Shown here in pieces: positions 7,488 through 16,732 of a stretch of 64,000 nt of DNA. This DNA comes from Aliiroseovarius sp. F47248L (lineage in GTDB: Bacteria > Pseudomonadota > Alphaproteobacteria > Rhodobacterales > Rhodobacteraceae), in the NCBI RefSeq assembly GCF_023016085.1, contig NZ_JALKBF010000001.1, forward strand, positions 434,001 to 498,000, in the 5' to 3' direction. The notes beneath the pieces were generated by a model. That model worked only from the letters and a program-made list of their open reading frames with translations. It was not told the origin of the DNA and ran no database searches. The first letter of the stretch is position 1; every line of letters begins with the position of its first letter. The position numbers were made by a program, and so were the translations under genes.

Positions 7488-9821
7488 CTATAGATCAACC
7501 CGACGCAATCGCAGGGCATTGCTAATGACCGAAACCGAAGACAGGCTCATCGCTGCTGCCGCAATCATTGGTGAGAGCAGTAAACCGGTAACAGGATAGA
7601 GCAACCCGGCGGCAATCGGCACGCCAAGCGCGTTGTAGGCGAAAGCGAAGAACAGGTTTTGCTTGATGTTGCGCAGCGTGGCGCGCGCCAGTTTGCGCGC
7701 CCGCACGATGCCCATCAGGTCGCCGCCCAACAGGGTGATGCCGGCACTTTCCATCGCCACATCAGCCCCGGTGCCCATGGCGATCCCGACATCGGCCGCG
7801 GCGAGGGCAGGAGCGTCATTCACCCCGTCGCCCGCCATGGCGATCTTGTGGCCGTCGCGGCCCAACTGGTCAATCAGGTCCTTCTTGGCTTCAGGCAACA
7901 CTCCCGCGCGCACCTCGTCGATACCCAGCTCGCTTGCCACCGCCTGCGCCGTGCGCTCGTTGTCGCCGGTCGCCATGATGATGCGCAGCCCCTGAGCGTG
8001 AAGTTCATCGATCGCCTCCGCGGTCGAATCCTTGATCGGGTCGGCAACCGCAACGATGCCCACAAGCGCGCCGTCGACAGCGATAAACATGGCCGTCTTA
8101 CCTAGGCTGCGCAAAGCGTCCGCCTGGGTTTCCGCCTTTGCCGTGTCCAGCCCCATTTTCAGCATCATCGCGGCATTGCCAAGCGCGACTGAGCGCCCTT
8201 TGACCTTGCCGCGCACACCTTTGCCGGTGACCGCCTCGAAATCGGTCGCTTCATGTCGGGTCGCGTTTTGTGCCTCCGCCCCCTCGACAATCGCTTCGGC
8301 GAGCGGGTGTTCTGAGCCACGCTCAAGCGCTGCGGCAAGCGACAACAGGTCAATTTCAGGCAGGTCGGCCAACACAACTGTATCGGTCAACTTTGGCTTG
8401 CCCATAGTCAGCGTGCCGGTCTTGTCGACGATCAGCGTATCGACCGCCGCCATCCTTTCCAGCGCCTCTGCGTCTTTGATCAATACGCCCGCCTGCGCAC
8501 CGCGCCCCGCCGCCGTGGTGATCGAAATCGGTGTTGCCAAGCCAAGCGCGCAGGGGCAAGCGATGATCAGCACCGACACCGCCGAGGCGATGGCGAAGAC
8601 CAGCGCGGGTTCCGGGCCAAAGATCAGCCAAACGACGAACGCGAAAATAGCGACGGCCACCACGGTTGGGACGAAGATTGCCGAGACCCTGTCGGCCATC
8701 CCCTGAATCGGGGCGCGCGAACGGCGAGCGTTTGAGACCATCGCCACAATCTGCGCCAGCACAGTATCGGCCCCGACCTTGCCCGCTTCGATCACGAGGC
8801 TGCCGTTATGGTTGATCGTGGCCCCGGTCACCGCATCACCCGGGCCCTTTTCTACTGGCATCGACTCGCCGGTCAGCATGCTCTCGTCCAAACTGGAGCG
8901 GCCGTCAATCACCACCCCGTCCACCGGCACCGCGTCACCGGGGCGCACCCGCAACCTGTCCCCCTCCATTATATTTTCCAAGGGCGCATCATATTCCGTG
9001 CCGTCGGGCAGGATACGCCGGGCGATCTTGGGCGCGAGATCCAGCAACGCCCGGATGGCATCGCCGGTGCGCTCGCGGGCGCGCAACTCCAACACCTGTC
9101 CGACAAAGACCAGCGTCACGATCACCACCGCCGCTTCGAAATAGTTGCCGACCGCATCGCCCGTCCGGTATTGTTCCGGAAACACGCCGGGCAGGAATGT
9201 GGCGACCAGCGAATAGAGATAGGCCGCCCCGACGCCGAGGCTGATCAGGGTCCACATGTTGGGTGCGCGGTTCAACACCGACTCCCAGCCGCGCTTGAAG
9301 AAGGGCCATGCCGCCCAGAGGACGATGGGCGTTGCCAACACGAATTCCAGGTAGCTGGCCGTCTGGTGTCCGATCCAGTCGCGCACCGGCAAAGCGACCA
9401 TTTCACCCATCGCCAGAATAATCAGCGGCACCGCCGCCACCGACGAGATCCACATCCGGCGAGTGAAGTCGGTCAACTCCTCGCTCGGTTCGTCCGAGGG
9501 CAGCATCGGTTCCAGTGCCATGCCACAGATCGGGCAGTCTCCGGGTTCATCGCGGACGATTTCCGGGTGCATCGGGCAGGTAAACTGGGCGTCCGCAGGG
9601 GCCGCCCTCTTTTGCCCGGCGGCGCGCCCCGAGGCATAGAACCACGGATCCGCCTCGAACTTCGTTTGGCAGCTCTCAGAGCAAAACTGGAAGGCCTTGC
9701 TTTGGAACTCCGCGTGACGCCCGTCGGGTTTGACCGCGACCATCATCCCACAGACCGGGTCCTTTGCTGTCTCGGTCCCCGCCGGAATGTCGGGCGCCGT
9801 GTGATGATGATCGTGCTCCAT
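7488..9821 (-). CDS. Copper/heavy-metal P1B-type ATPase with YHS and metal-binding N-terminus
   Basis: A 777-aa inner-membrane pump that exports copper-type metal ions at the cost of ATP. The N-terminus is His-rich, then has a YHS domain ([18 protein letters not shown]; residues 22-60) and a second Cys motif block, [10 protein letters not shown] with CPICGM (about 80-105). The usual HMA domain is absent. Catalytic parts are intact: [11 protein letters not shown] (CPC transmembrane metal site), DKTGTLT with phosphorylated Asp near 466, an HP motif (SEHPLAEA) and GDGVNDAP. This architecture is typical of periplasm-supplying or resistance Cu ATPases next to CopA proper. The broken HMA gene lies directly downstream and a VTT membrane protein upstream. 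Confidence 0.92.
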   Translation of the reverse strand: MEHDHHHTAPDIPAGTETAKDPVCGMMVAVKPDGRHAEFQSKAFQFCSESCQTKFEADPWFYASGRAAGQKRAAPADAQFTCPMHPEIVRDEPGDCPICGMALEPMLPSDEPSEELTDFTRRMWISSVAAVPLIILAMGEMVALPVRDWIGHQTASYLEFVLATPIVLWAAWPFFKRGWESVLNRAPNMWTLISLGVGAAYLYSLVATFLPGVFPEQYRTGDAVGNYFEAAVVIVTLVFVGQVLELRARERTGDAIRALLDLAPKIARRILPDGTEYDAPLENIMEGDRLRVRPGDAVPVDGVVIDGRSSLDESMLTGESMPVEKGPGDAVTGATINHNGSLVIEAGKVGADTVLAQIVAMVSNARRSRAPIQGMADRVSAIFVPTVVAVAIFAFVVWLIFGPEPALVFAIASAVSVLIIACPCALGLATPISITTAAGRGAQAGVLIKDAEALERMAAVDTLIVDKTGTLTMGKPKLTDTVVLADLPEIDLLSLAAALERGSEHPLAEAIVEGAEAQNATRHEATDFEAVTGKGVRGKVKGRSVALGNAAMMLKMGLDTAKAETQADALRSLGKTAMFIAVDGALVGIVAVADPIKDSTAEAIDELHAQGLRIIMATGDNERTAQAVASELGIDEVRAGVLPEAKKDLIDQLGRDGHKIAMAGDGVNDAPALAAADVGIAMGTGADVAMESAGITLLGGDLMGIVRARKLARATLRNIKQNLFFAFAYNALGVPIAAGLLYPVTGLLLSPMIAAAAMSLSSVSVISNALRLRRVDL

Positions 9822-9888
9822 GTTCTGCCAACCTTTCTATGTCGCGTTTCAGCTTGCGGCCTCCAGCAGCTGGAATGTCAAGCCAGTT

Positions 9889-10602
9889 TCAACCGTGGTC
9901 GGGAGCACCCTTTTCAGACCGTCTCCGCATGGCCATCCAGAGGAGTGGCAACCCGGTCACAAGCCCGAGGCCAAGCACTGCCCAGGTTGCCCGGACCAGG
10001 TTTCCACTGGTCGCCTCGCCTCCGAAATGGGCAAGCACGAAACTGGCCGGAATGATCCCCACAAGCGTAGCGACGGCGAAACGCCAGAAGTGAAGACGGC
10101 TCAACCCGGCAGCGTAACTGACAATGTCGAATGAAATGAAAGGCATCAACCGGCTGGCGAAAACGGTGAAGGTCAACGCGTTCTGAGAGCCGAGCCAGCC
10201 CGCATCCACCTTGCGACCGAGCCATCCAACAAGCGCATCGCGCCCAAGGAACCTGGCCAGGGCGAAGGCGATAAGTGCCCCGAGTTCGGCCCCGACAACG
10301 ATGTAAACGGTCCCCAGGGCATGCCCATAAGCGGCCCCGGCTGCCAATGCGATCGGCGCGCTTGGAATGGGTGTCGCGACGATCGCGATTGTCATGAGGG
10401 AGACGATAAGGACCGGCCCCCATATCCCCGCGGCCTCGACCCAGCTGGAGACTCTCTCGCCATCGAAGCTTTCTATGACGTTGGCGAGCGGCCCTAAGGC
10501 CAAGGCGGGAATGCTGAGGACCAGCAGCGCGCCGGCCACCATTCGTGCGGTTCGCCGGGAAAGAAACCGGCTTATTCGAGCTTCACAGAACATGGAGCGC
10601 AA
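9889..10602 (-). CDS. TVP38/TMEM64 family (VTT domain) inner-membrane protein
   Basis: A 237-aa multi-spanning protein of the VTT/SNARE-associated (DedA-like) superfamily. Markers are TPIPSAPIALAAGAAYG near residue 77, GAELGALIAFALARFLGRD near 103, and FASRLMPFISFDIVSYAAG near 150. Members are proposed lipid scramblases or transporters; one often lies beside mercury or copper resistance genes. It reads in the same direction as, and 67 bases upstream of, the P-type ATPase gene, so the two are probably cotranscribed. Function in the island is inferred only from this linkage. Confidence 0.82.
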   Translation of the reverse strand: MRSMFCEARISRFLSRRTARMVAGALLVLSIPALALGPLANVIESFDGERVSSWVEAAGIWGPVLIVSLMTIAIVATPIPSAPIALAAGAAYGHALGTVYIVVGAELGALIAFALARFLGRDALVGWLGRKVDAGWLGSQNALTFTVFASRLMPFISFDIVSYAAGLSRLHFWRFAVATLVGIIPASFVLAHFGGEATSGNLVRATWAVLGLGLVTGLPLLWMAMRRRSEKGAPDHG

Positions 10603-10780
10603 ACATAAGGGTTACCCCCAACAGGTCGATGCCGACGCTGAATGGTCCGGCACAGCTACATGTCTCTGTTTCTTGGATACTGTCGGCTACCATACCGCCT
10701 TGTCTCCCAACTATTGACGTTCGAAACCAGTACCCTGACGCATTCGCGCTCCGGCGATGGGAAGGTTATGTAGCTGCCAA

Positions 10781-11167
10781 TCAGGCCGCGTCGACAGCTT
10801 CGCGCAGCATCTCGCGGACCTCTCCCGCAACACTGTGGAGTTGGTCGTTGTCGATAGCCTGCATTGACGCCACTGGGTCGATGGCGCTGATCTCTGTGCT
10901 GCCGCTTACTTCGCGCAGGATAACGTTGCAGGGCAGCATCGCGCCGACGCGCGGTTCTATCCCGATCGCTTTGTGGGCCATCTGCGGATTGCAAGCGCCA
11001 AGGATACGATAGCCATTCATATCCACGTCAATCTTCTCCTTCATCGTCGTTTTGACGTCAATTTCGGTGAGGACGCCGAAGCCTCTTTCGGCCAAGGCGT
11101 CTCGAACGCGCATTTCCGCGTCGTCAATGCTGACGCCTGTAAGCGAGCGGTCGTAAGTATAAGTCAT
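10781..11167 (-). CDS. DUF302 family protein
   Basis: A 128-aa protein with the DUF302 core: LAERGFGVLTEIDVKTTMKE, YRILGACNPQMAHKAI, and IGIEPRVGAMLPCNVILRE. It has no signal peptide. AAGGAGAAAG lies a few bases before the ATG. DUF302 proteins often occur beside thiol or metal resistance genes; their biochemical role is unsettled. A 30-codon gene ends 17 bases upstream and is probably translated from the same message. The conserved ACNP and LPCNV cysteines are present and might bind metal or be redox-active, which is inference. Confidence 0.85.
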   Translation of the reverse strand: MTYTYDRSLTGVSIDDAEMRVRDALAERGFGVLTEIDVKTTMKEKIDVDMNGYRILGACNPQMAHKAIGIEPRVGAMLPCNVILREVSGSTEISAIDPVASMQAIDNDQLHSVAGEVREMLREAVDAA

Positions 11168-11183
11168 TTCTTTCTCCTTGGGG

Positions 11184-11276
11184 TCACTTTCGCAGCTGCT
11201 TTTTCGGTGCAGGATGTCCCAACATGATCGCAGTCGTTGCGAAAAACAGCCAATCGGTAATAATTCTAAGACTCAT
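11184..11276 (-). CDS. Small hydrophobic 30-aa protein
   Basis: Reads MSLRIITDWLFFATTAIMLG followed by a basic tail (HPAPKKQLRK). ACGGAGG precedes the ATG by about 8 bases, which is a strong ribosome-binding site, and the stop codon lies 16 bases before the DUF302 start. One hydrophobic segment of about 15 residues with a positive C-terminus suggests a tiny inner-membrane protein or a leader peptide controlling DUF302 translation. No family is recognised. Confidence 0.5.
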   Translation of the reverse strand: MSLRIITDWLFFATTAIMLGHPAPKKQLRK

Positions 11277-11380
11277 CAGATTTACCTCCGTTGAAGCTGG
11301 TCAAATTCTGCATCGATCCACCACCATGGTTCAGCACCAAATATGGGCACTGGCCCGTGGGCCGACGCCCAAAAGATTGC

Positions 11381-12004
11381 TCAGTTGTCGTTCATCATGT
11401 CGCCATTGCCCATGCTTTGGCCATCACCAGGCTGCATCTGCCCCATTCCTTCGCGCATTTGCTGCATGCGCTCCAACTTGTCTGCCGGAGCCATCATTTC
11501 TTCAGCTGTAACGGCGCCGTCGCCATCGGCGTCCAAGTGCTGGAACCGATCCACCATCATCTCACGGAGCATCGCGCTGTGCAGCATCTCGAATTCTTCG
11601 ATAGACAAGGCGCCGTCGCCGTCGCTGTCATATTCGGTGAGCTTGGCCTGTAGTCCGGCGCGCATTTCCTCGGGCGTCACCGTGCCGTCACCGTCGGCGT
11701 CGAACATCTGCATCATGCCACCCACCATCGGGTGCATTCCGCCCATCATGCCGCCGCCCATCATCTGGCCGTGCATACGCTGCATCATGCCCATCATCTG
11801 GCCGTGCATACGCTGCATCATGCCCATCATGTTGGACATGTCTCCCATACTGCCCATCATTCCAGAGCCGTCTTTCATCATCATGTCGGCGCGGTCGTTC
11901 GAGCCGGGTTGTCCGCCGTGTCCGTGATTGGATTCTGCGATTGCGGTACTTCCGATTGCAGTTGCAGCCAAGACAGCCGCTGTGAGCAAGATTCTGCGGG
12001 TCAT
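11381..12004 (-). CDS. Secreted EF-hand protein with Met/His-rich region
   Basis: A 207-aa protein with a clear signal peptide (MTRRILLTAAVLAATAIGSTA, cleavage after AIA). Residues about 25-100 are extremely rich in Met, His and Gly, including two exact tandem copies of an 11-residue unit (MMQRMHGQMMG). Three EF-hand-like loops follow: FDADGDGTVTPEE near 100, YDSDGDGALSIEE near 125, and LDADGDGAVTAEE near 158. The Met-rich part resembles periplasmic copper-binding proteins; the loops should bind calcium. It is divergent from the two-component system starting at 12175, so copper-responsive control is likely but inferred. It ends in an Asn/Asp/Met-rich tail. Confidence 0.82.
   Translation of the reverse strand: MTRRILLTAAVLAATAIGSTAIAESNHGHGGQPGSNDRADMMMKDGSGMMGSMGDMSNMMGMMQRMHGQMMGMMQRMHGQMMGGGMMGGMHPMVGGMMQMFDADGDGTVTPEEMRAGLQAKLTEYDSDGDGALSIEEFEMLHSAMLREMMVDRFQHLDADGDGAVTAEEMMAPADKLERMQQMREGMGQMQPGDGQSMGNGDMMNDN
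11756..11821. repeat. 33-bp perfect tandem duplication inside the EF-hand gene
   Basis: The unit starting GCCCATCATCTGGCCGTGCA occurs at 11756-11788 and again at 11789-11821 without a mismatch. A third, diverging start follows at 11822. It keeps the reading frame and duplicates 11 residues of the Met/His-rich region. The identity at DNA level points to a recent duplication. Confidence 0.9.
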
Positions 12005-12085
12005 TGTGATTTCCTCGTGCTTTGGTTTCGATGGACTTCATATGGTAGCGATAAGTCGTGGTGGAATGCCGAGAAACAACGGTTT

Positions 12086-12120
12086 TGTAACACCTCGTAG
12101 CAAACGCCACCCTTGTTACA
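12086..12120. promoter_or_regulatory. Candidate response-regulator sites in the divergent EF-hand / two-component promoter
   Basis: The 170 bases between the divergent genes hold TGTAACA at 12086-12092 and its inverse TGTTACA at 12114-12120, with a near-copy GTGACA just after. OmpR-type regulators bind paired half-sites of this size, so the adjacent regulator may control both directions. Spacing (28 bp) is unusual for one dimer; the assignment is tentative. Confidence 0.35.
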
Positions 12121-12174
12121 TTTCGTGACAATTCTCATCGGGAAACCCAGGCGGCAATCGCTAAAAGGAGAAAC

Positions 12175-12897
12175 ATGAACGAACAGCCTCATATCCTTGT
12201 CGTGGACGATCATCGCGAAATCCGCGATTCCGTTACGCGGTACCTGGAGAAGAACGGCCTGCGCGCGACATCTGCACGAGATGCTGTCGAGATGGACGCC
12301 AAGCTGGCAAAAGGACAGTTCGATCTCATCGTCCTGGACGTCATGATGCCCGGCGAAGACGGGTTATCGGTCTGCCGCCGCCTGTCATCCACAGGCGACG
12401 TGCCGATCCTGATGTTGACGGCACTCGGCGAAGAGACGGATCGCATCGTCGGGCTGGAAATCGGAGCGGACGATTACCTTTCCAAACCGTTCAATCCCAG
12501 AGAACTGCTTGCGCGGATAAAGGCCATCCTGCGGCGTTCGTCGCTGCCCGAGACCTATGCTGGTAAGTTATCAGGACGACGCATCGCCTTCGCACAGTGG
12601 ACCTTGGATACCGACAGCCGCTTGTTGACCGATGAGAACGGCGCGCGTGTGGATCTTACAGGCTCGGATCTCAAGCTTCTGGTCGTTTTGCTCGAACGGC
12701 CGCGTCTCGTTCTGAACCGTGATCAGCTTCTCGATCTCACCGCCGGGCGCGCGGCTTCCCCCCTTGATCGGACGATCGACAATCAGATCAGCCGCCTGCG
12801 CCGAAAAATCGAGGCTGATCCATCCCGTCCTCGCTTAATCACGACCGTACGCGGTGGTGGATACTGCCTGGCAACCGATGTGACGGAGTTGGGCTGA
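12175..12897 (+). CDS. OmpR-family response regulator
   Basis: A 240-aa DNA-binding regulator. The receiver domain (residues 6-118) has the acidic pair D11-D12, phospho-acceptor D55 in LIVLDVMMPGEDG, the Thr in MLTALGEE and the Lys in SKPFNPRELL. The winged-helix domain (about 140-235) ends with DNQISRLRRKIEADP and TTVRGGGYCL. It overlaps the histidine kinase gene by one base (TGATG), so the pair is coupled. Position between a Met-rich copper-binding protein and cytochrome assembly genes suggests envelope metal stress as signal, which is inferred. ACATG with AAAGGAGAAAC gives a good start. Confidence 0.9.
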   Translation: MNEQPHILVVDDHREIRDSVTRYLEKNGLRATSARDAVEMDAKLAKGQFDLIVLDVMMPGEDGLSVCRRLSSTGDVPILMLTALGEETDRIVGLEIGADDYLSKPFNPRELLARIKAILRRSSLPETYAGKLSGRRIAFAQWTLDTDSRLLTDENGARVDLTGSDLKLLVVLLERPRLVLNRDQLLDLTAGRAASPLDRTIDNQISRLRRKIEADPSRPRLITTVRGGGYCLATDVTELG

Positions 12898-14306
12898 TGA
12901 CGCGTCTCTTTGACAGCCTGCGCGGCCAACTGGTTCTGTTGATCATCGCTGCACTCGTGACAGCCCAAGTGGTCAGTCTCTGGTTGTTCGTGGACGAGCG
13001 GAGTCTCGCAGTTCGCGCCGCGCTCGGGTTCGAAGCGGCCGGGCGGGCTGCGAATGTGACACGGTTGATCGAGGAAGCGCCTGCTACGCTGGAACCAGCT
13101 ATTCTGCGGGCGGCCAATTCACCACTGGTGCGCTTCGAGGTGTCGGAAGCGCCTGCCGTCGATCACGAGACCCACGCGGACAGCGGTGCAGTCGAGGCAA
13201 GGGTCCGCCGTCTTCTTGGCCCCCCCGACGACCGCGAGATACGCGTGGAATTGCACGAGGTCGACCACGAGATCCTGCCGATGCCGCATCTGGCTCCCGA
13301 GATGGCCGAAATGCACCTTGCGATGATGCGGGGCGACCTGTCGGCAATCGAAATGCAGCTATCTATTGCCCTGACGGGCGGACAGTGGCTCAATGTCGGC
13401 ACAAGGTTCGAGCGCCCGCCGCTACAATGGCCTTGGATGTCTTTGGTGAGCTTTGGCATCACGGCTGCCATCATTCTTGTTACCGCTTTCTGGTTTCTTC
13501 TGAGCCGTCTGACCGGTCCGCTTCTGCGAGTGTCTGGTGCCGCTGACAGGCTCGGGCGTGGCGAAAATGTCAGGCCGCTGCCATTGATGGGACCCGCAGA
13601 GGTGCGCGAACTAACACGGGCGTTCAACAGAATGCAGGACAGGTTGACCCGTTTCCTCGCCGACCGGACCCGGCTTCTCGCTGCGCTCGGACATGACCTT
13701 CGGTCACCTCTCACGGCACTCCGCGTCCGCTCGGAGATGGTCGACGAGCGGGAGACGCGCGACAGCCTCATTGCCTCGATCGAAGAGATGCAAGAGATGG
13801 TGGAATCGACTCTTTCCTTCGCGCGAGGGATCGCGGGCTCAGAAGACTACGAAACGGTCGAGCTGGGCGCATTTCTCAAACAGCTTCGCGCCGATATGCT
13901 GGAAAGCTTTGCATTGCAGGAAGGCGAGACCATTCGCCTGCGACTGCGGCCGCAATCGGTCAGGCGCGCGCTTCGAAACGTCATAGACAATGCGGAACGC
14001 TATGGCGGAAAGGTCGATGTCAGCTTTGGACGTGAGGACGATCACGCCTTCATCTTAATTGGCGACAATGGACCCGGCATACCGAATGCTGACCTCGAAC
14101 AGGTCTTCGAGCCCTATTTCAGGCTTGAGAAATCTCGTTCGAGAGAGACTGGAGGAACCGGGCTTGGGCTGTCTATCGCCCGGACCATCATCCGGGCACA
14201 TGGCGGCGACGTCAGCCTCGCAAACCGAGTGGAAGACGGCCTCGTCGCGACCGTGACGCTCCCGCTGGAATCGCAATCCTTGGAAAACAAAAGGACAATG
14301 ACATGA
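12897..14306 (+). CDS. Sensor histidine kinase (EnvZ-like)
   Basis: A 469-aa inner-membrane kinase. An N-terminal transmembrane helix (about residues 10-32), a periplasmic sensor region of about 140 residues containing several Met/His residues (ILPMPHLAPEMAEMHLAMM), a second helix (about 178-202), a HAMP linker, a HisKA dimerisation helix with H266 in GHDLRSPLTALR, and an ATPase domain with NVIDNAERYG, DNGPGIP and GGTGLGLSIA. It phosphorylates the regulator encoded just upstream. The Met/His cluster in the sensor region is compatible with Cu(I) or Ag(I) sensing (inference). It overlaps the next gene by four bases (ATGA). Confidence 0.9.
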   Translation: MTRLFDSLRGQLVLLIIAALVTAQVVSLWLFVDERSLAVRAALGFEAAGRAANVTRLIEEAPATLEPAILRAANSPLVRFEVSEAPAVDHETHADSGAVEARVRRLLGPPDDREIRVELHEVDHEILPMPHLAPEMAEMHLAMMRGDLSAIEMQLSIALTGGQWLNVGTRFERPPLQWPWMSLVSFGITAAIILVTAFWFLLSRLTGPLLRVSGAADRLGRGENVRPLPLMGPAEVRELTRAFNRMQDRLTRFLADRTRLLAALGHDLRSPLTALRVRSEMVDERETRDSLIASIEEMQEMVESTLSFARGIAGSEDYETVELGAFLKQLRADMLESFALQEGETIRLRLRPQSVRRALRNVIDNAERYGGKVDVSFGREDDHAFILIGDNGPGIPNADLEQVFEPYFRLEKSRSRETGGTGLGLSIARTIIRAHGGDVSLANRVEDGLVATVTLPLESQSLENKRTMT

Positions 14307-14623
14307 AATTTCACAACCCAATCATTGCCGCAGGACCTCTCATTTTCGTCGCGGCACCGGGAGTGGCCGATACCTATGAGGGATTCGGCCACATGATGTG
14401 GGGTGGCGACCACGGAATTTTCGGTGGCCTGATAATGTTGATTTTCTGGGCGCTTATCATCGGCTTGATCGTGCTCGCGGTTCGCGGGTTTTCCAACCAC
14501 CAAGTCTCTGACAATAGGCAGAAAGCAATCGATCTCCTACGTGAACGATTTGCCCGCGGCGAAATCGACGACGACGAATTCGAGCGTCGGCTGGCAAAGC
14601 TGGAACCCGGCATACAGAGATGA
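14303..14623 (+). CDS. Small membrane protein with C-terminal SHOCT domain
   Basis: A 106-aa protein: a cleavable or anchoring N-terminal hydrophobic segment, a Gly/His/Met-bearing linker (GFGHMMWGGDHGIFGG), a transmembrane helix (about residues 45-66), then a SHOCT domain (AIDLLRERFARGEIDDDEFERRLAKL). SHOCT domains are short helical oligomerisation elements. Small HMMW-type SHOCT proteins are frequent in copper and silver resistance clusters. Its start overlaps the kinase stop, so it belongs to the same operon. Function unknown; metal binding by the linker is possible. Confidence 0.82.
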   Translation: MKFHNPIIAAGPLIFVAAPGVADTYEGFGHMMWGGDHGIFGGLIMLIFWALIIGLIVLAVRGFSNHQVSDNRQKAIDLLRERFARGEIDDDEFERRLAKLEPGIQR

Positions 14624-14664
14624 CTCCACTAACGGCAATGTGAAGGCGGGGTCTGCAGCCGAGC

Positions 14665-14695
14665 TTGACCTTCCAGGTCGGGAATGCCGCATGAC
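14665..14695 (+). promoter_or_regulatory. Probable CueR/HmrR-type promoter before ccmF
   Basis: TTGACC at 14665-14670 is followed by a 19-base spacer beginning TTCCAGGTCGGGAA and a poor -10 (CATGAC). The TTCC-6-GGAA arrangement and the 19-base spacer match three other island promoters, though the right half-site (GGAATGC) and the -10 are degenerate. It is the weakest of the five copies. It would place the ccm genes under copper control. Confidence 0.5.
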
Positions 14696-14727
14696 CGAGA
14701 CAACGAGCAACTTACCGGAGTATCCAT

Positions 14728-16728
14728 ATGATACCTGAAATTGGACAATTCGCACTGGCACTGGCGCTGGCGATTGCATTGGTGCAGAGCGTCCTGCCCA
14801 TCCTCGGCGCCTCCCGTGGTGATCTCGTTTGGATGCGAAGTGCGCGGGCATCGGCGCTCGCCCAACTTGTGTTCATCGGCATCGCTTTCGCCGCCCTCAT
14901 GCGATCGTTCACAGTCAGCGATTTCACCGTCAGGAATGTCGTCGAGAATTCGCATTCCCTCAAGCCGATGTTGTTCAAGATCGCAGGTACTTGGGGGAGC
15001 CATGAAGGTTCTCTACTGCTCTGGGTGCTGATACTTGCTGCCTTCGGGGCAGGTGTCGCCCTGCTCGGGACCAACATTCCCGATGCACTGAAGGCGCGCA
15101 CCCTGTCGGTGCAGGCTTGGATCAGCACTGGTTTCCTATCTTTCCTGCTGCTGACCTCCAATCCGTTCGAGCGTGTGTTTCCGCCACCACCGGATGGCAA
15201 CGACCTCAATCCACTGCTTCAGGATGTCGGGTTGGCGATGCATCCACCGCTCCTTTACTTCGGTTATGTCGGGTTCTCGATCGTGTTCTCCTTCGCAGTC
15301 GCTGCGCTGATTGAGGGCCGTGTGGACGCGGCTTGGGCCCGCTGGGTGAGACCGTGGACGCTGGCAGCCTGGATGAGCCTGACAGCGGGCATCGCGCTGG
15401 GATCTTGGTGGGCATATTACGAGCTTGGTTGGGGTGGGTGGTGGTTCTGGGATCCGGTTGAGAACGTCAGCTTCATGCCATGGCTTCTGGGCACTGCGCT
15501 GTTGCATTCGGCAATCGTCACCGAAAAGCGCGATGCTTTCAAAAGCTGGACGATCCTGCTGGCAATCCTGACATTCTCACTGTCTCTGCTGGGCACATTC
15601 ATTGTTCGCTCCGGCCTATTGACCTCGGTTCACGCGTTCGCGGTCGACCCCGAACGCGGACTCTATATCCTCGGCTTGCTGGGTCTCTCTATCGGCGGCT
15701 CTCTTACGCTATATGCCTGGCGCGCCCCGTCGATGGAAGGCGGCGGTCTCTTCGCACCGATCAGCCGCGAGGGCGGCCTACTGATCAACAACCTGCTGCT
15801 GGTAGTCGCCACAGGAACGGTGCTGGTCGGTACACTCTATCCGTTGTTTACTGAGGCGTTGGCCGATCAGAAAATTTCTGTCGGCCCCCCATTCTTCAAT
15901 GCGTCCTTCATACCGATCATGCTGCCTCTATTGATGATTATGGCCGTTGGTCCGTTCCTGTCGTGGAAGCGTGCCGACCTGAAGGGGGTATTCCAACGCC
16001 TCCGTTTTGTCGCTCTGTTATCAGGGCTGGCCGCGCTTGCGGTCTGGTACCTGACCGAGGGTGGGCCCGCTCTGGCCTATCTTTCAATCGCGATTGCCAC
16101 CTGGCTCCTTCTGGCGACACTGCGCGAATGGGCGACCCGGATCAGGCTATTCGATGTGCCGTTCGCGCAGGCCTTTCGAAGGGCGCGCAACCTGCCTCGT
16201 GCAGCCCACGGCATGACGCTGGCACATGCAGGCCTTGCCGTCGCGGTCTTTGGCTTCGTCGGGTCCAGCGCCTGGAAATCCGAGGAAATCGTATTCGTCC
16301 AGCCTGGTGCCGAGATTGCGATTGCAGGGTTCGACGTGCGCTTTGACGGTGTCGAACAACTGCAAGGTCCGAACTATACCGCCGACCGGGGCACGCTGGT
16401 CGTCATGCGCGACGGTGCATTTATCACGATTCTCTATCCTGAGCGCCGTTCCTACCCGGTGGCTCAGAGCACGACCACCGAATCGGCCATCCGCTCGACG
16501 CTGGCGGGCGATCTCTACGCCTCGCTGGCCGAACCAGCAGCGGAAGGTGCGGCGCAATCGGGCGCTTGGACTTTGCGCATTCTTTACGAGCCGCTGGTCA
16601 ACTTCATCTGGATCGGATCGGCGCTACTGGTGCTGGGCGGCGGCTTGTCGCTATCGGATCGGCGCCTGCGCGTTGGCGCACCGCGTCGTTCCGCCACACT
16701 CAAACCACAAGCAACGCCGGCGGAGTAA
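14728..16728 (+). CDS. ccmF: Cytochrome c haem lyase subunit CcmF
   Basis: A 666-aa polytopic membrane protein that, with CcmH, attaches haem to apocytochrome c in the periplasm. The haem-handling WWD motif is seen (GWGGWWFWDPVEN, about residues 231-243), as are conserved HEGSLLLWVLIL near 92 and MHPPLLYFGYVG near 171. Many hydrophobic helices cover the protein. It heads a ccmFGHI operon with close spacing. The earlier Ccm genes (ccmABCDE) are not in the window, so this set needs the housekeeping haem-delivery part. The ATG is chosen because ACCGGAG lies about 8 bases upstream. Confidence 0.95.
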   Translation: MIPEIGQFALALALAIALVQSVLPILGASRGDLVWMRSARASALAQLVFIGIAFAALMRSFTVSDFTVRNVVENSHSLKPMLFKIAGTWGSHEGSLLLWVLILAAFGAGVALLGTNIPDALKARTLSVQAWISTGFLSFLLLTSNPFERVFPPPPDGNDLNPLLQDVGLAMHPPLLYFGYVGFSIVFSFAVAALIEGRVDAAWARWVRPWTLAAWMSLTAGIALGSWWAYYELGWGGWWFWDPVENVSFMPWLLGTALLHSAIVTEKRDAFKSWTILLAILTFSLSLLGTFIVRSGLLTSVHAFAVDPERGLYILGLLGLSIGGSLTLYAWRAPSMEGGGLFAPISREGGLLINNLLLVVATGTVLVGTLYPLFTEALADQKISVGPPFFNASFIPIMLPLLMIMAVGPFLSWKRADLKGVFQRLRFVALLSGLAALAVWYLTEGGPALAYLSIAIATWLLLATLREWATRIRLFDVPFAQAFRRARNLPRAAHGMTLAHAGLAVAVFGFVGSSAWKSEEIVFVQPGAEIAIAGFDVRFDGVEQLQGPNYTADRGTLVVMRDGAFITILYPERRSYPVAQSTTTESAIRSTLAGDLYASLAEPAAEGAAQSGAWTLRILYEPLVNFIWIGSALLVLGGGLSLSDRRLRVGAPRRSATLKPQATPAE

Positions 16729-16732
16729 AACC

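Noticed and set aside
8808..10055. Plus-strand open frame of about 415 codons opposite the YHS-type ATPase
   Set aside because: Antisense of a gene with all P-type ATPase motifs; the translation is low-complexity and unrecognisable.
10603..10780. CueR-type promoter upstream of the VTT/ATPase genes
   Set aside because: No TTGACC with a 19-base spacer and TTCC/GGAA dyad was found there.
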